DNA of 64,000 bases, from the NCBI RefSeq assembly GCF_000711695.1, contig NW_013547019.1, forward strand, positions 124,001-188,000, in the 5' to 3' direction. The stretch is from Tilletiaria anomala UBC 951 (Eukaryota; Basidiomycota; Exobasidiomycetes; Georgefischeriales; Tilletiariaceae). Shown one piece after another: positions 38,601 to 50,590 of the stretch. Numbering within the stretch: position 1 is the stretch's first letter; each line of letters starts with the position of its first letter. Below the pieces are notes generated by a model that saw only the letters and a list, made by a program, of their open reading frames with translations, was not told the origin of the DNA and made no database searches. A program made the position numbers and the translations under genes.

Positions 38601-41600
38601 TTAACAAATGTACATCATCTACTCTGTAGTTCAAGCGACACCAAAAAATTACTCAAAAAGTAGACTGGATCAGCAAGCCCCCTGGCCAAACGGCCAATGG
38701 GTACGTAGATGTACATTGAGAGTGTTTGTCCATCAGCACTGAAACAGTACTCCTGAGCCAAGCCGTTCCATTGTACGATTTGCATTTGCAGCGACGACGT
38801 CATGAAGAGGTTGAAAGTGACACAGAGACAACTCGTTGCCTACTTGTTCTTTGTCGACCACCTGTGATGTAAACCAACAATAGATGCTATCTCATTGGAC
38901 CCAGAAGGCGGTGCGGAAGAATAGCTCTTGGCTCGTGTAGGAGTCGTGTAGGGTAGTGTTGAGTGAATTTAGATAAGCCATAGGTGAATGCAAGCATGCT
39001 TGGGGAAACCCGACAAGGATGACAATGCAAGGTGCATTTCTGAATCCTTCCTTCAATCAGATGACCGGGCAGTTTCGGCACTGAGGAGACTTCCCAGGGT
39101 TTTGGAGCATTTGTAACGGTCGACATCCTATGCGTATCAGTATGAGCGCATGGCTGCATGAGCGCAATTCTCGTTGGCACCAGCACCTTGTAAAAAGCAA
39201 GGTGTTGTGAGACTATGAGGGGTTATGAGTCCGAGCAACTATAGCCTCTACCTGTGTGTATGCGCGCTTGCTCCGCCTGGGACGCGAGACAGGGAAAATA
39301 CTATTTGGCTCGCGCTTCATCGAACCATTGTCGAAGAAGGCCGAACGGCGAACCATTCTCTGCTCAGTCTGAAACAATCTTCGTTTTTGTCATGTTGAGC
39401 TTCTTCATGCCTATATGCTCATGCTTGATCGTCATTGGTCAGCGCCCACCCTTGTCTTGACACCTTGCAAGGCATGGGACTGATCGCTGACCTGCGAAGT
39501 GATTGTTGCGGAGCCGAGCTGACTTGATTGTGGTTGTGCAGAAAGGGAAGCTTTACACACATGCGAGTACACATTGCGCATAGCTTCGAGCTGTCTAGTA
39601 TGTATAATCATCATCCGGTCTATCTAGAGAGCCAAAGTAATCCCTTCGGGTCGACTCTAGCAAAACATAGCAGGTCTTGGCCAATGTCGACAAATACACC
39701 CAATTTACTAAGCTTATATGCCCGTCTCAGGTTACGCGGAAGCTCCCCCATGCCACATTCGCAGTGCACCTCCACAAACCCAAACCTCCTTTCAAAAACA
39801 CTGTATATGAAAGATGATTCTAGTCACATACATAATCACATATATGTGACGATATATAAATGCACATTGCCAACCAGAGTCAAGAAAGAACTTCAAGTAC
39901 ATACATCGGTTCACGGTGTTCTCGGAGGACTGCAAATCATCGTGGTTAATGTGTATGGTAAGTCAAAAGTGGGTAGAGATATGGGATATAGCGCATGAGA
40001 CATGAGACATGAGGAATGGTTGGTCGCATATTGACTAATCAGCGATCCGTTATCATAGACGACTCCAGCATGAGAGATGCCTGAATACGTGAACCGCCTT
40101 ATCTTTGACAAAGAAGGTATTGAGCGAGATTCCGGGACCAGACGGTCATAGCAGAAGGTATTCAGCGCGCACGATCCTTCACCCTTCCGAACTCCTATTG
40201 CACGCGGTCAAAGAATAGCTGCCTTGGGGTTCAAGCGGTTTTTACTGTCTCTACATAGCTAGCACCCCGCAAATGTCCATACCTCGTTTCACGATTCTGG
40301 TTTGTTCATATGTGTCTGCTAAATGCATTCTGCTTTGTGACAAGTACATAAATAGTCTGTGTGGAACGTCGTGTGCTAAGCGTGGCTCTCACGCCGGCCT
40401 CGTGGCGTTCACGTTCGCGTGACCGGCCCAGCTCTGAGCTACTCTGCCGAACGCTGCTGGTATGTTTGGTATGCTGTACATACGGTTGGTACTGTTGCAG
40501 TCCCAGAAGGGATATGGGACTCTGTTCGAGACCGGTGCTTTCTTCTTCTTCCAGTGTCGGTTCTGATACGCTGACGAGCAGACAAGCTGCAGGACTGGCA
40601 AAATTCACCCTGGTCGCCTGATCGATGGTCTTTCTTACTCGCTCTTGTCTAGTGTTAAATGGCGATATACGTGACCATCAGAATATAGGTCGCTGGCCCC
40701 GACCCGCACATATGCTCCAGTAGTTCAAATACAGATCGCCATTGTTGCATTTGTGCTTATGCTTCGTCGAACATTGCCTAAATGGGCTCGGATGGTTGTC
40801 CTCAAGTAAGTGTTCACACTGTTGGTGCTCTGCTTGGCGAAAGATGCGGAGTTGATTGTGTATTCGTAATGAGGCAATTACGAGGCACATGAGGGTGCAT
40901 TCTTCAGCAGTAGAAACCCACGATCTTTTGACACTGGTAAGCAGATAGTTAAAGACAACGGAGGCACTCCATTTCGAGCATGTAGCTCCGCGCCTTCCTT
41001 GTGCACCTCTGGGCGAGACCCTACATGACTGCACCGCATCAAGCTTGTTCTTGACCTCGTGTACGCCATTTTGCACACTCGCTGAGAGCTTGACCTGGTG
41101 GGTCACATGCACTACGGCAGCCTGAAAGAGTCCAGAAGTTGTGTCACAACCTTGCAAGCTGCGGTGCTGACGGTCACTGACGCTCGGACGTGATGCATGG
41201 GTCCAGAACCTAACGAAGCGCAAGCACAAATGACGCAAGCTTGCTGGGACCTGGAAGGTTAAAATTTACATTTTTGGTCTTAGAGATCCGGCAATGGATC
41301 CTGCTTCCGTATTAGCTGCCCGCGGTCGGATGAGAGAAGGCGACAGCGATGTTCGAGGCGTGCGAAGTCTACCTGCTTGGTTGAGCTTTGAGGAAGAAGG
41401 TAAGATGAAAAAACATGGAGCTCTACGGGGTTTCGTCTTTCCTATGCCGTTCAACAGTTCAGGGCGGAGGGGGATCTTGCGGACGCCTCGAAGATCGCCC
41501 CTGCTTGCTTTCCCTTGGACGAAGGCGGCAAGGACTGGCTGGATCGATAAGGTTCCAGAGCGCACCAAACCAAGTCGTGCTTCGACTACAACCTTTTCAT

Positions 41601-42691
41601 CGACCGACTTGAGGTCAATCGCGGTGATTTTCTTGGCCGAAGTCAAAATCTCTACGTGTTTCTCACACTGGCGCTACTTTGGCCGATCTTGCTGAGGGAC
41701 AGAGTCGTGCTCCTCGCTTGAACTGGGATATGAGGCTGGAGTAAAAGGTACCGGAAGAGTACGCGAAGCAACCTCAGTGGCTCAATACCATTCCCCATTC
41801 TGGAAGTCGCACGCTTAGCCACTCGCATGCATTCATGAACGCCTGCTTGACCGTCATCGCCATCAGCCCACGGACGAGACAAGTCTCAAGGCATACACAC
41901 CTTCAACTTCAGACTTATTCCCAGATGAGTCGGTACAATACCAGTCGCTTCACATTTTCCCTCTCCAATCAGACCGATTCTTCCACGGTCTTTTGCTCCA
42001 CCCGCAATTGCTCCGCAGTACGCATTTGTCAACAATCGCCTCAAGGAGTGCACTCTGCACGTCACCGAGCGTGCGCTAGCAATTTATCACATTGCCACCG
42101 TCGCTGAAAGAAAGGGCCGGTGAGGGCTGATAGCGTTGTCGTTAGAGCAGGCGGTCATGCGTGTATGCGAGTGGCCATGCGTGCGAATTCCGAAACAGGG
42201 AAGTGTCAGGCCACTGAAGTTGCTTGGCGTATTCATTCTGAGCTTCCTCCTTTAGCGACAGTGAGCGATTAGCGCCACATCGATCTAGTCCAGGAGACAA
42301 GATTGTATAAAACGAATGCATAGATTATCCTGTGTTCAATGCGGCAATGACCACAAGGAGGGTGCAATTGCTGAGCTCTGAGCTGGAGGGTATATATCTG
42401 AAAGAGGGAAATCACGAACTCCGGAAGCTCGGCTCGAGGTCCCGTTACCGGTGGGCGAGTGTCTTCCTATGTAGGCATTCCGCGCGTCCGCGACAGCACG
42501 CCCCCCACGTGTGACGATGACGATGACTTGCCTTTCGGCCATACAACAGCAGACTTGCCATGGTGCCATTTATGGCTCTTTGAGGCCAAGTCACCCCTCG
42601 AGTAGCGCTACCGAAGCCTATCTCTGATAGTTCTGACCCCAACTTAAGAGGTTGCGATTGCAAACTCCCCAGCTGAGCTCTCGTCGAAAAC
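35608..42691. other. 7.1 kb region without a supported gene
   Basis: Lies between the divergent HMG-box and PGM2 genes. It is more AT-rich than its surroundings, especially 37200-40300, with many short TATGTAC/GTACAT words. Open frames are short, mostly lack ATG and show no family resemblance. The longest pair (41294-41695 plus, 41266-41646 minus) overlap on opposite strands. The first exon of the HMG-box gene should lie at its left end. Long upstream regulatory DNA is the simplest reading; a non-coding RNA cannot be excluded. Confidence 0.5.
36687..36836. promoter_or_regulatory. Cluster of HMG-box core motifs (pheromone-response-element-like)
   Basis: Within 150 bp are ACAAAGTAT (36687), ACAAAGGGG (36723), TTTGTT-ATTGTT (36795-36806) and ACAAAGGGT (36828). 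The smut pheromone response element recognised by Prf1 is ACAAAGGGA, and ACAAAG/ATTGTT are general HMG-box cores. A further GCAAAGGGA is on the minus strand at 37739-37747. The cluster lies about 1.1 kb upstream of the HMG-box frame. Function is inferred only from motif and position. Confidence 0.4.
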
Positions 42692-44753
42692 ATGCCTTCC
42701 TCAGGCGCCGAGTCATATCAGGCGCAAGCTAAAGCTTGGCTGCAAGCAGATTTCGACTCGTCAACTCGAAGGCAGCTACAAAAGATCATCGATGATAATG
42801 ATCAAGACGCTCTTAAACAGGCTTTCGATGGAAGGATGGAGTTCGGTACGGCAGGTCTGAGGGGCCTCATGGGTGTGGGACCAGTAAACATGAATGTAAG
42901 CTAGCACTGCAGCAGCATGATAACCGTAGGGAATCCCCTTACCCATTTCAAGTGTTTCTTCTCCAGCGACTAGTGATTAGGCAGACTACAGCTGGGCTTG
43001 CAGATCATCTGCTCGCGGTCAACAAAGTTGCAGCCCAAAACCATGGTGTTGTCATCGCGTACGACGGCCGGCACGGTTCGAACATATGTGCGCCATCAAA
43101 CCTCCGTCTTTGTGGTACTTGCCATCACTGAAAATTGATACGTCTTTGCAGTCGCAGAAGATGCCGCCGGGGTTCTGGCGGCGAGAGGAGTCAAGGTGCT
43201 ACTGTTCGACAAGATGCATCCCACTCCACTCGGTGCATTCGCAGTCAAGCATCTCAACGCTGTGGCAGGAGTCGTGGTCACTGCTTCCCACAATCCGCCG
43301 CAATATAATGGCTACAAGGTCTACTGGCAAGGTGGGAACCAGATCAATGATCCGATTGACGAACAAATCGCTGCAGCTATCAGCCATGTCGCCGCAAAAG
43401 ACAGCACTCCAAAGGCTCTATCGCTGTCCGACGCACAATCAGTCGGCCTCCTGCAGTACCTCGGCGATGAAGTCTTCGCTTCCTACCAAAAGGAGCTTTT
43501 GAAAACAGTGTCCGTGTCAGGCGCCAAGGGAAAAGATGGTTTGGTTGTAGCATACACTCCCTTGCACGGCGTAGGGGCGCCGTTTGCCGAAGCCCTCCTC
43601 AAGCAGACAGGAATTTCGAACGTTCACACTGTAAAGGTGCAACGCGAAGCGGATGGTGACTTTCCTACAGTGAACTTTCCCAGTGAGTACAAGGCCTGCT
43701 CGCCTGCTCACCTCCTCACATGGAGTTTTCTCACACGATAGTATTGCTCAGATCCGGAAGAGAAAGGCGCCATGGATCTGGTGATCGCGCTGGCGGACGA
43801 GAAGGACGCCCAAATCGCCGTCGCAAACGACCCCGATGCCGATCGGCTCGCAGCATGCGCACGGACGAAGGATGGCAAGATGCGTCAGCTGACCGGAGAT
43901 CAGCTTGGTTCTCTGCTCGGGGAGCGCATGCTGTCGCGTGCGCCCAAGGGCAGCTGGGCGCTGAGCACTGTCGTCAGTTCGAGGTTGCTTTCCAGGCTTG
44001 CTCTCGACATGGGCGCGCAGCACCAAGAGACGCTCACTGGATTCAAGTGGCTCGGAGCCGTCGCAAAGAACATCCAGGAACGGGGCGATCACTTTGCTTT
44101 CGCATACGAGGAGGTGGGCCGCTTCGCTATCGTCAGGTGAAAATCTCGGGACGGAATGTTCTGACGGCTCGAACCTTTCCTGCATGCAGGCACTCGGCTA
44201 CATGGTCAGTCCCATGGTGTGGGACAAAGATGGCTTGACAGCGATTGTCGCGCTGTGTGAGCTAGCCGCCGAGTTGAACGCAAGCGGCGAGTCGCTCTGG
44301 GACCAGCTGGAGCGCATCCAGCGTCGCGTCGGCGCATCCGTCACCATGCCTCGCACCATCCGACTATCTCATGGCTCCCAAGGCAGCGACCTGATGAAGA
44401 AGCTCCGTGCAGACTTGCCGAAGAGTATCGCGCATCATCAGGTAATTATGATTAGTGATCTGCTCGACAACCCAAAGAAGCCGGCGGATCCGAAACAAGT
44501 TCCCAAGAATGACGTGCTGAGCTTCTACTTTGCGGACGAAACGCACTCGGCAAGCTCCAGCGAGGCGGATATTTTGTTGGGCGCGCCTCGAATCATCGTC
44601 CGGCCATCAGGGACAGAGCCGAAAGTGAAGATCTACTGCGAGAAGCTGGGCAAAATTGGAGTGGAAGAACAGTACGAGAGTGCGATGCGCCGAATTGAGT
44701 CAGACTTGAACGACCTGGTGGATGCGTTCTACACTTTCGCCATCAAATTATAG
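42692..44753 (+). CDS. PGM2: Phosphopentomutase/phosphoglucomutase, PGM2 (yeast PRM15/PGM3) type
   Basis: Alpha-D-phosphohexomutase superfamily enzyme; the yeast relative Prm15 interconverts ribose-1- and ribose-5-phosphate. Exons are 42692-42895, 42967-43087, 43152-43682, 43752-44113 and 44190-44753; phases agree and give 593 aa, the usual length. Family marks are FDGRMEFGTAGLRGLMGVGP; the active-site serine loop GVVVTASHNPPQYNGYKVYW; the metal loop AVANDPDADRL; the sugar-specificity loop FAFAYEE-ALGYMV; and the phosphate-binding IIVRPSGTEPKVKIYCEK. Catalytic Ser and the three metal Asp residues are present. Each intron has a GT donor and a CAG acceptor. Confidence 0.95.
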
Positions 44754-44984
44754 ACCTGCCAAAGAATATTGGAACCTATGCTGATGGTGCTCAATGCATT
44801 CCATCGCAGCGCTTCAGCGCTATGCGACACATGTCATCTATGCGAATTGAGTTGCTATACGGGGGTAAAAAACGAAGCTGCTGAAGGTGATATCAAAAGG
44901 CGGTGTAGTACATACATGTATGCACAGAAGAGAGCCAGGGACAAAATCTGTCGCTACTCGACCGCCGCGCGCTTTCACATGTAG
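44754..44984. other. Intergenic, PGM2 3' flank
   Basis: 231 bp after the PGM2 stop, up to the last recognisable Argonaute sequence. Nothing is seen in it. Confidence 0.3.
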
Positions 44985-47284
44985 AACTGACTCTCAGCGA
45001 ACCTCTCAGAGAATTCAGTCTCGGGCTGAGCGCATCCATGGCGTCGAGCTTGGAAGCAGGCTGCTGCACGCCGCTCCCGCCCGCGGCGCTGCTGCTAGCT
45101 GCAGAGCAGACGAGCAAGCGCGCCTTTTCGCAGAGTACCTCCGAATAGTAGCTCAGTGGACTCTTCGAGACGGAGCGCGTGGCAAGGCAGTACGCCAAGG
45201 CGAGCGAGTTCATCAAGCGCTGGAGCTCATCGGACGTGAAGCCGATTGCATCGTGCAGGCCGACGTCATTCGACGGGCGCACGCCATGTCGACGAGGCTG
45301 ACTTGCGTCTGCAGGTTGAAGTCGAACGCGAATGCGTGAACAACATCGTAGTCGACGACGGTGCCCGCTGGCAGGTTGCCGCTGCGGTCGTTATCGGCCG
45401 GGTTCTGCGGGTGGAAGCGCGTCTTATGCCACTTGGTGTAGACGGCGTATGTAAATTTAGGGATTTAGCCTGGCTGCAACTGGTGCCTCGCCTTCTTGGC
45501 GGCGCCAAGTTCTGTCGTACGCGCAGTGCTGCACTGCCCTTCGGATATGCCCTTCTGGAAGATGAGAATGCTGCTGGGAAGCTTTTTGCTATGGGACTTG
45601 TGCCATCCGGCCAGATGGTCCGTCATGATGCCTTGAGCTTTCAAGATGATCTCCTGCGATGCACGGCTATCCGCGTTGAGCTGCGCGCGAATCTGATTAC
45701 TGTTGCGCCTGTTCGACGAGTCAATGAAAGCGACGGGGCTGACGATCGAGGATTAGCCTGCGCCGAGGCCGTGGTGCGTAACATGCATGCCGAGCATGAG
45801 CGTGTCGTTCCCTTTCAGCGGTAGGAGGACCCAGCCGTTGGTCTGTATGAGGTTCGACCAGACGCTGGCGCCCTAGCTGTTGACAGACTCGCTCTTCTCG
45901 CGCGCAAGCTCGGCGCGGATCAAGGCTGTGCACGCCTGGCGGCCAGTCAGCCTTTGTGCGGACAGCCTGATCATGTCCACGATCTGCATCGGCGAAAACG
46001 ACGGAGGGAGCGTCATGGCGGAAGAGATGATGCAAAGCGCCATCGGGATGTAGTTGCCGCCGCCACCAATGTCGATGCAAGGAAGACGCGGATATCTGAT
46101 CTTCACGTTGCACGTGTTGCGGTAGTATTGCACGATGCTCGCTGTCTTGCCACCCTTCTGGAAGGTCATGTTGGCTGCGGCATCATCGGAGATGCCCTTG
46201 AACTGTGCTGGGCGCGAATCTAGGCGGTGCATCGTGTGGATCTTGGGCGATCCTGAAGCGCTTGCGCAGCTCAACGACGCCTTTTCTCATAAGTTCAATG
46301 ATGCCACCTGCGTCGCCATAGCCGGCTCCTCCTCCCTTGCTGAGAGTCTGCGCCGCGACATCGCGCATGTTGCCAGATTTGAGAACGGCACTAAATGCAA
46401 CGTCGATGTTGACGGCCATGCCCCCGACGGTAAGGCGGGCCCTCTGGAACCGGCCCTTGCAGATCCCTGCGCCTTGTGTGAGCGGCTCGACAAGTGCACG
46501 GTTGGTGGCGTCGAAGAAGCGCTTGCCTCCAGCACCGTGAACCTTGTGCATTTAGACGGATCGTGGCAGAAGAGGATGTCGAGCGCCTGCATGCCCGTAT
46601 GTACATTTCTGGGAAGCACAGCACCGGCTGCGCTTACCGTGCGCTGGTCTCCAGAGCAGAAAGGCGAAAACACGAAGAGGTGGACCTGGGCGACTTTGCG
46701 CAGGCGCAACTCAAACGTTGTCCTTGTCGCTGCTGTGGACAAGCTCAACAGCCATGGCGAAGTCTTCCAAGGGTAGGGTCTTTGTAGAGTACGCTGCTTT
46801 GCGGCCATCGTACGCGATGCTTTGGATAGGTGCCTGCGGCAGGCTGTGCTGACCTGTTCGAACGGTGTTCTGCAATCCCACATTGAGGATACGCTGACAA
46901 AGCAGTGCATGCACGAGCTTGATCGCCTCGCTGCTGGACTTGGGTCCGCCGCGCCTGGGGGTTCCCCCAGGGGGCGGAGGACGTGCTGGGAAGATGGTCA
47001 CGGTGTATTGGCGCACAGTCCCCTGGCCCTTGCCGTCAAGCTTGATCGGGTACATGTTGGCGTGGAGCATGATCGGACGACCCTGCTGGCCGCCCATGTG
47101 GTGACGCTGGGCGACATCTGCAGATATTCAGGGGCGCGGATGTGAAAGCGTCAGCAGTCGTGTGATAGAGGAAAGAAAAGCTAGCTAGCAGCCACTGTTC
47201 GCTGTGCATTCTCCACTGCCCCAGCAGCGTACGCACATTGACCGCCTGCTCATGTTGCTGTGCTTGAGCCTGTGGGGCCGCCAT
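44985..47284 (-). pseudogene. Decayed Argonaute gene
   Basis: Relic of the RNAi slicer, spread over several frames. In order: N domain (GRPIMLHANMYPIKLDGKGQ, AYDGRKAAYSTKTLPLEDF, FELRLRKVAQV, then MQALDILFCHDPSK); linker 1 (GRFQRARLTVGGMAVNIDVA); PAZ (ISDDAAANMTF, RYPRLPCIDIGGGGNYIPMA); linker 2; PIWI (LMLGMHVTHHG, ILIFQKGISEGQ, SGNLPAGTVVDYDVVHAFAF, GFTSDELQRLMNSLA, ATRSVSKSPLSYYSEVL). Frame changes near 46725, 46550, 46245 and 45285 occur within overlapping sequence, leaving no room for introns. Three stops interrupt the PIWI reading (near 45878, 45755 and 45465). About 120 residues of MID are missing. The first catalytic Asp (GADVTHP) is His, the YRDG Asp is Lys, and the last position (YYAH/D) is Glu. 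The N-terminus probably began at 47284 with a first intron. Confidence 0.88.
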
Positions 47285-47950
47285 GATGAGAGTCTGGGGC
47301 GATCGGCGTGAGCACGTTCCGTGATGCTGTTCGGCAATACCTGCCATGTTCCAATCCTTGAGTAAGTCGGACGCATCGCGGCGGGAACGATGGATGACGG
47401 CGGCCATGATGCGAGCACAAGGTGGTGAAGAGCAGTAGGGACAGCAACGAAGCCGCTCCCCGCTGGTGAGCTGAGTGGATTGTGTTGCGGCCAGCTGAGG
47501 CATAGCTGACGGACTGGGACAAGTGTTCTCTTGACGTTTCAATCGCTTGGCGGCGGATGCGATGCCGAGTATGAGTGATGGATTGTTCAGCACGGTCACA
47601 TTCTAGGGTTACACGGACTCAGCATACATGCCTGGCCCGAGCGCAGTGGTGCGCGGAATGCCATGGCCCCCCTTTGCCGGACCACTGTACGTAGTTGTCC
47701 CCGTTTGCGCATCGGGGCACTGGTTCTTGGTTCCTTACTGGTCATCAAATCACCTCAAAGCATGATGTCTGGCGCAGCGATGCGTGCTCCTTGGGACATA
47801 GACTTTTTCAACCGTGCCATTCCTTCGCTTAATCGTGGCGAATGGTTATTCGTGCGCTCTGCTCAAACGCGGTGAACATTTAATTCTTCTGCAGATCTCA
47901 GGGATCATGGATTGCATGGGGAGACCACTACATGTGCTGCTACGTTCGGT
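47285..47950. other. Intergenic, upstream of Argonaute relic
   Basis: 666 bp between the presumed Argonaute start and the DCAF8-like stop, both on the minus strand. The region is open in one minus-strand frame (47599-47285), but that reading has no resemblance to Argonaute. It may contain the old promoter. Confidence 0.35.
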
Positions 47951-50590
47951 TCACATGACTGGGCACTCCTCATCGCCACCGCCTTCTTGACCCACTTCAT
48001 TGTCTCCCTCCCCACCCGCAGCTGCGCCAGGTACACCTCCTTCGCCCTCTGGGCGGCGTTGCTGCCGAAGGTGGGCACGCAAGAGGTTGAGAAAAGCAGG
48101 GCCTGCTACCCATGCATCTTCGTCTCTGCGAGAGGTTTCCGTGGGAAGAGCCAGCAATTGCATCAGCTCGAATGACGTAACCATCTGATAAATGCAAGCA
48201 AGCAAGCGCCTTACTCACTCTTCGTGCTTTTCATTGGCACGAATGATGGAATCCTCCTTGTCGAGCAAATCGAACCGCTGTTTCTGCTGCATACCAACCG
48301 GACTGAACACCTTGACCGTATTGTCGATGCCCGACACGGCGATAGCAGGCAAGAATGGATGTGGCTGCATGACGTTGACGACGCTCTCGTCGCCCTTCCA
48401 GATCCCGCGCAGATTCCCTGTATCCGTGTCCCACACGAAAAAATTGCCGTCATCCGAGCCGCTCATGACCCATCCGTCCGATGGGCCGGCAAAGTTGACG
48501 TCCTTGACCGTCTGCACGTTGCGATGCCCTGCATACGACTGCATTGGCCGGATGATGGGCGCGGACGGGCAATGCGAGGAGGGTTGCTGGCGTGTATGTC
48601 TCATCAGCTCGGATGCTAGCTCGTCCAGCTCATCGCTCGACGCGTCGTCCTCGTCGTCATCCTCGTCGTCATCCTCGTCGTCATCCTCGTCGTCATCCTC
48701 GTCGTCATCCTCGTCGTCATCCTCGTCGTCATCCTCGTCGTCATCCTCATTGTCTTCGTCATCATCAGACTCAACTTCGAAATCATCGTGATCATTTTCG
48801 TCGTATTCTTCGCCGTGCACATTGTCATACCTATCATCAGGTATCGTGCCACTACCGCCAGCGTGCGATATGTGGTCATCAGATGCCTGGGTGGATGTTG
48901 GACCTTGACGAGGGCGGAGGGACTGAATCGGGTACTGTCTCCCGGCGCCACTTTTAATGGGACAGTGTTCCACTGGAGAAGACGTAGATTGTTCGGACGT
49001 AGAGCCGGAGCCTTCTCTGCCGCGACCATTGTTGCTCGTCGGAGTCTTGAAACTTCCCTCTACCTCTCCGCTGCGGATATTGTACCTGAAGATGACACCC
49101 TTGCCTGCATATTCAGAGTAGCTCAGCAGCAGATCGCTGCTCCGGTTCTCTCCCAGCTTGGCTGCTGTGATGTGCGCTGGCCTCCTGCTAGCTGCAGAAA
49201 TCGGTCGACCGCGATTGCGCATGCGCCGCGGTAGTTCGCTGCCACCGTTGCCAGTTTCAGCTACAAGCTCACCGTAGCCCTCATCGTTCTCTTCCCTATG
49301 AGATCGACTGTTTCCTCCGACATCACTCGGGACGCCGAACCTCCTGACAACTTGTGTCAGCGCTCCATCCGGCGCGTATGCACCTGGAACTCCTCCCCAG
49401 TCTCTCGCCATGAGGTTGCGGACCATGCGTCGATCATGCAGATACGCATGCTCGCCAGTTCCCGCTACGACAAACAGGTGCGGCTCAAGTTTGCTGACAC
49501 TGAGGCTGTAAAGCTCCATGTGCGAGTACTCGCACAGCGGGCGCGGGCATCCCCCGCCGCCGTCACCAGCGGAATGATCAGAGTATCGATAGTAGTACGA
49601 GGAACCGCGGGGTGCGCAAGTGTGAGGGACGCGGAGGTCCATCTGCCGCACTGTGCCGTCCTCGCCTGCGGTGAGAAAGGTGTCGGGGCTTTGCTCTGTA
49701 GCGATCCTCTTCGCTCTCGCACGGTGGCACCTGAACACCCTCGTAACGCACCCCAAACCATCTTGGCCACCCTCGCCACCGCCTTCATTCCAGAGTGTGT
49801 ACTCCCGATGCCCAACTCTGCGCGTGGAACAGTCGACTCCACGTGACAGGTCGAAGACGCGAACCTGGGCGTCACCGGCGGCAGAAAAGAGGCGCGAATT
49901 GGAGGAGCCCATGCCAGGGGCGAATTTGACGCTAAAGATGTTCGCTCGGTGCCCGGTCTCGATAACGTGCTGCATGCCGATATCAAGTGTGGTCTGATGT
50001 GGAGGAAGCTGCGCCGAAATTAAATCTGACGCGCCTTCGCCGCTGAACCCGCGACGCGATCGACCCACGAGAAGAGGCGATCGAAGCCTTCGGAAGCCTG
50101 GCCGGCTCGGCACCTCATCATCATTGTCCGAAACCTCGCCTTCGTCGTGGAAAATATCCGCACTTGGGAACTGATCCTTCCCTCCAACCCGCCAAAGGAT
50201 GAGTCGTTTGTCGTCACTCCCACTCGCAAGCATGATCCCATCCGGGCTCCAGGAGAGGGCATTGACACAGCCATGGTGGCCAATCAGCTTGCTGTTGCGA
50301 ACAGAGGTGCTCTGATTGGCAACAGCAGCAGGTCCGGTAGAACAGTATCCGCCAAGCACTTCCGTCCGATCGAGTCGCCTGAGCATTGAGTCTGACAGCT
50401 GTGCAGCAAGACGATATATGCGCGTCGAGGCGATGAATGGAGACGATGCGCGTCGATCAAGGAGAGCGACGGACGTAAGATTTTCCCGGTCGAGCAAGCC
50501 ATTAAATGCAGGCGAAGGGATGCTGTCGCCCTGGCCGATTTCATCAGCATGGCTGCCACGCCAGCCTGGTGGTGTGCCACTGCTTCTCAT
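47951..50590 (-). CDS. WD40-repeat protein, DCAF8/WDTC1-like
   Basis: Probable DDB1-CUL4 substrate receptor. Exons are 50590-48219 and 48125-47951, giving 848 aa. The upstream frame to 50635 begins with TTG, so I use ATG 50590 (MRSSGTPPGW). The 93 bp intron (GTGAGT...CTCGCAG) joins NEKHEE to DEDAWVAGPAFLNLLRAHLR; the protein ends EECPVM. Repeats, in order: GCVNALSWSPDGIMLASGSD; ANIFSVKFAPGMGSSNSRLF; DTFLTAGEDGTVRQMDLRVP; YSLSVSKLEPHLFVVAGTGE with the DHR-like LHDRRMV; DLLLSYSEYAGKGVIFRYN; and GWVMSGSDDGNFFVWD then TDTGNLRGIW. A 60-residue acidic block lies before the last repeats. Order and insertions fit DCAF8. Binding to DDB1 is known for the family, not seen here. Confidence 0.8.
48649..48744. 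repeat. 12-bp tandem repeat, 8 perfect copies, inside the DCAF8-like gene
   Basis: The unit CCTCGTCGTCAT is repeated without a mismatch from 48649 to 48744, with a decayed copy (CCTCATTGTCTT) following. In the minus-strand gene it encodes (DDDE)n. Perfect copies in frame point to recent expansion by slippage; copy number is likely to vary between strains. Confidence 0.95.

Noticed and set aside
37762-38716. Three ATGTACAT palindromes (37762, 38608, 38709)
   Set aside because: Short, AT-rich words in an AT-rich stretch; similar words occur elsewhere in the window, so there is no clear enrichment.
41266-41695. Opposite-strand open frames of about 130 codons
   Set aside because: The two overlap almost completely, the minus one starts with TTG, and neither resembles a family or shows splice partners.
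33967-42691. Possible mating-type locus because of the HMG-box gene
   Set aside because: No pheromone receptor, lipopeptide pheromone or paired homeodomain genes are seen nearby.
45149-45160. TAGCTCAGTGGA, resembling a tRNA A-box
   Set aside because: No B-box or acceptor-stem pairing follows at the right distance, and the bases are explained by the SYYSE codons of the Argonaute relic.
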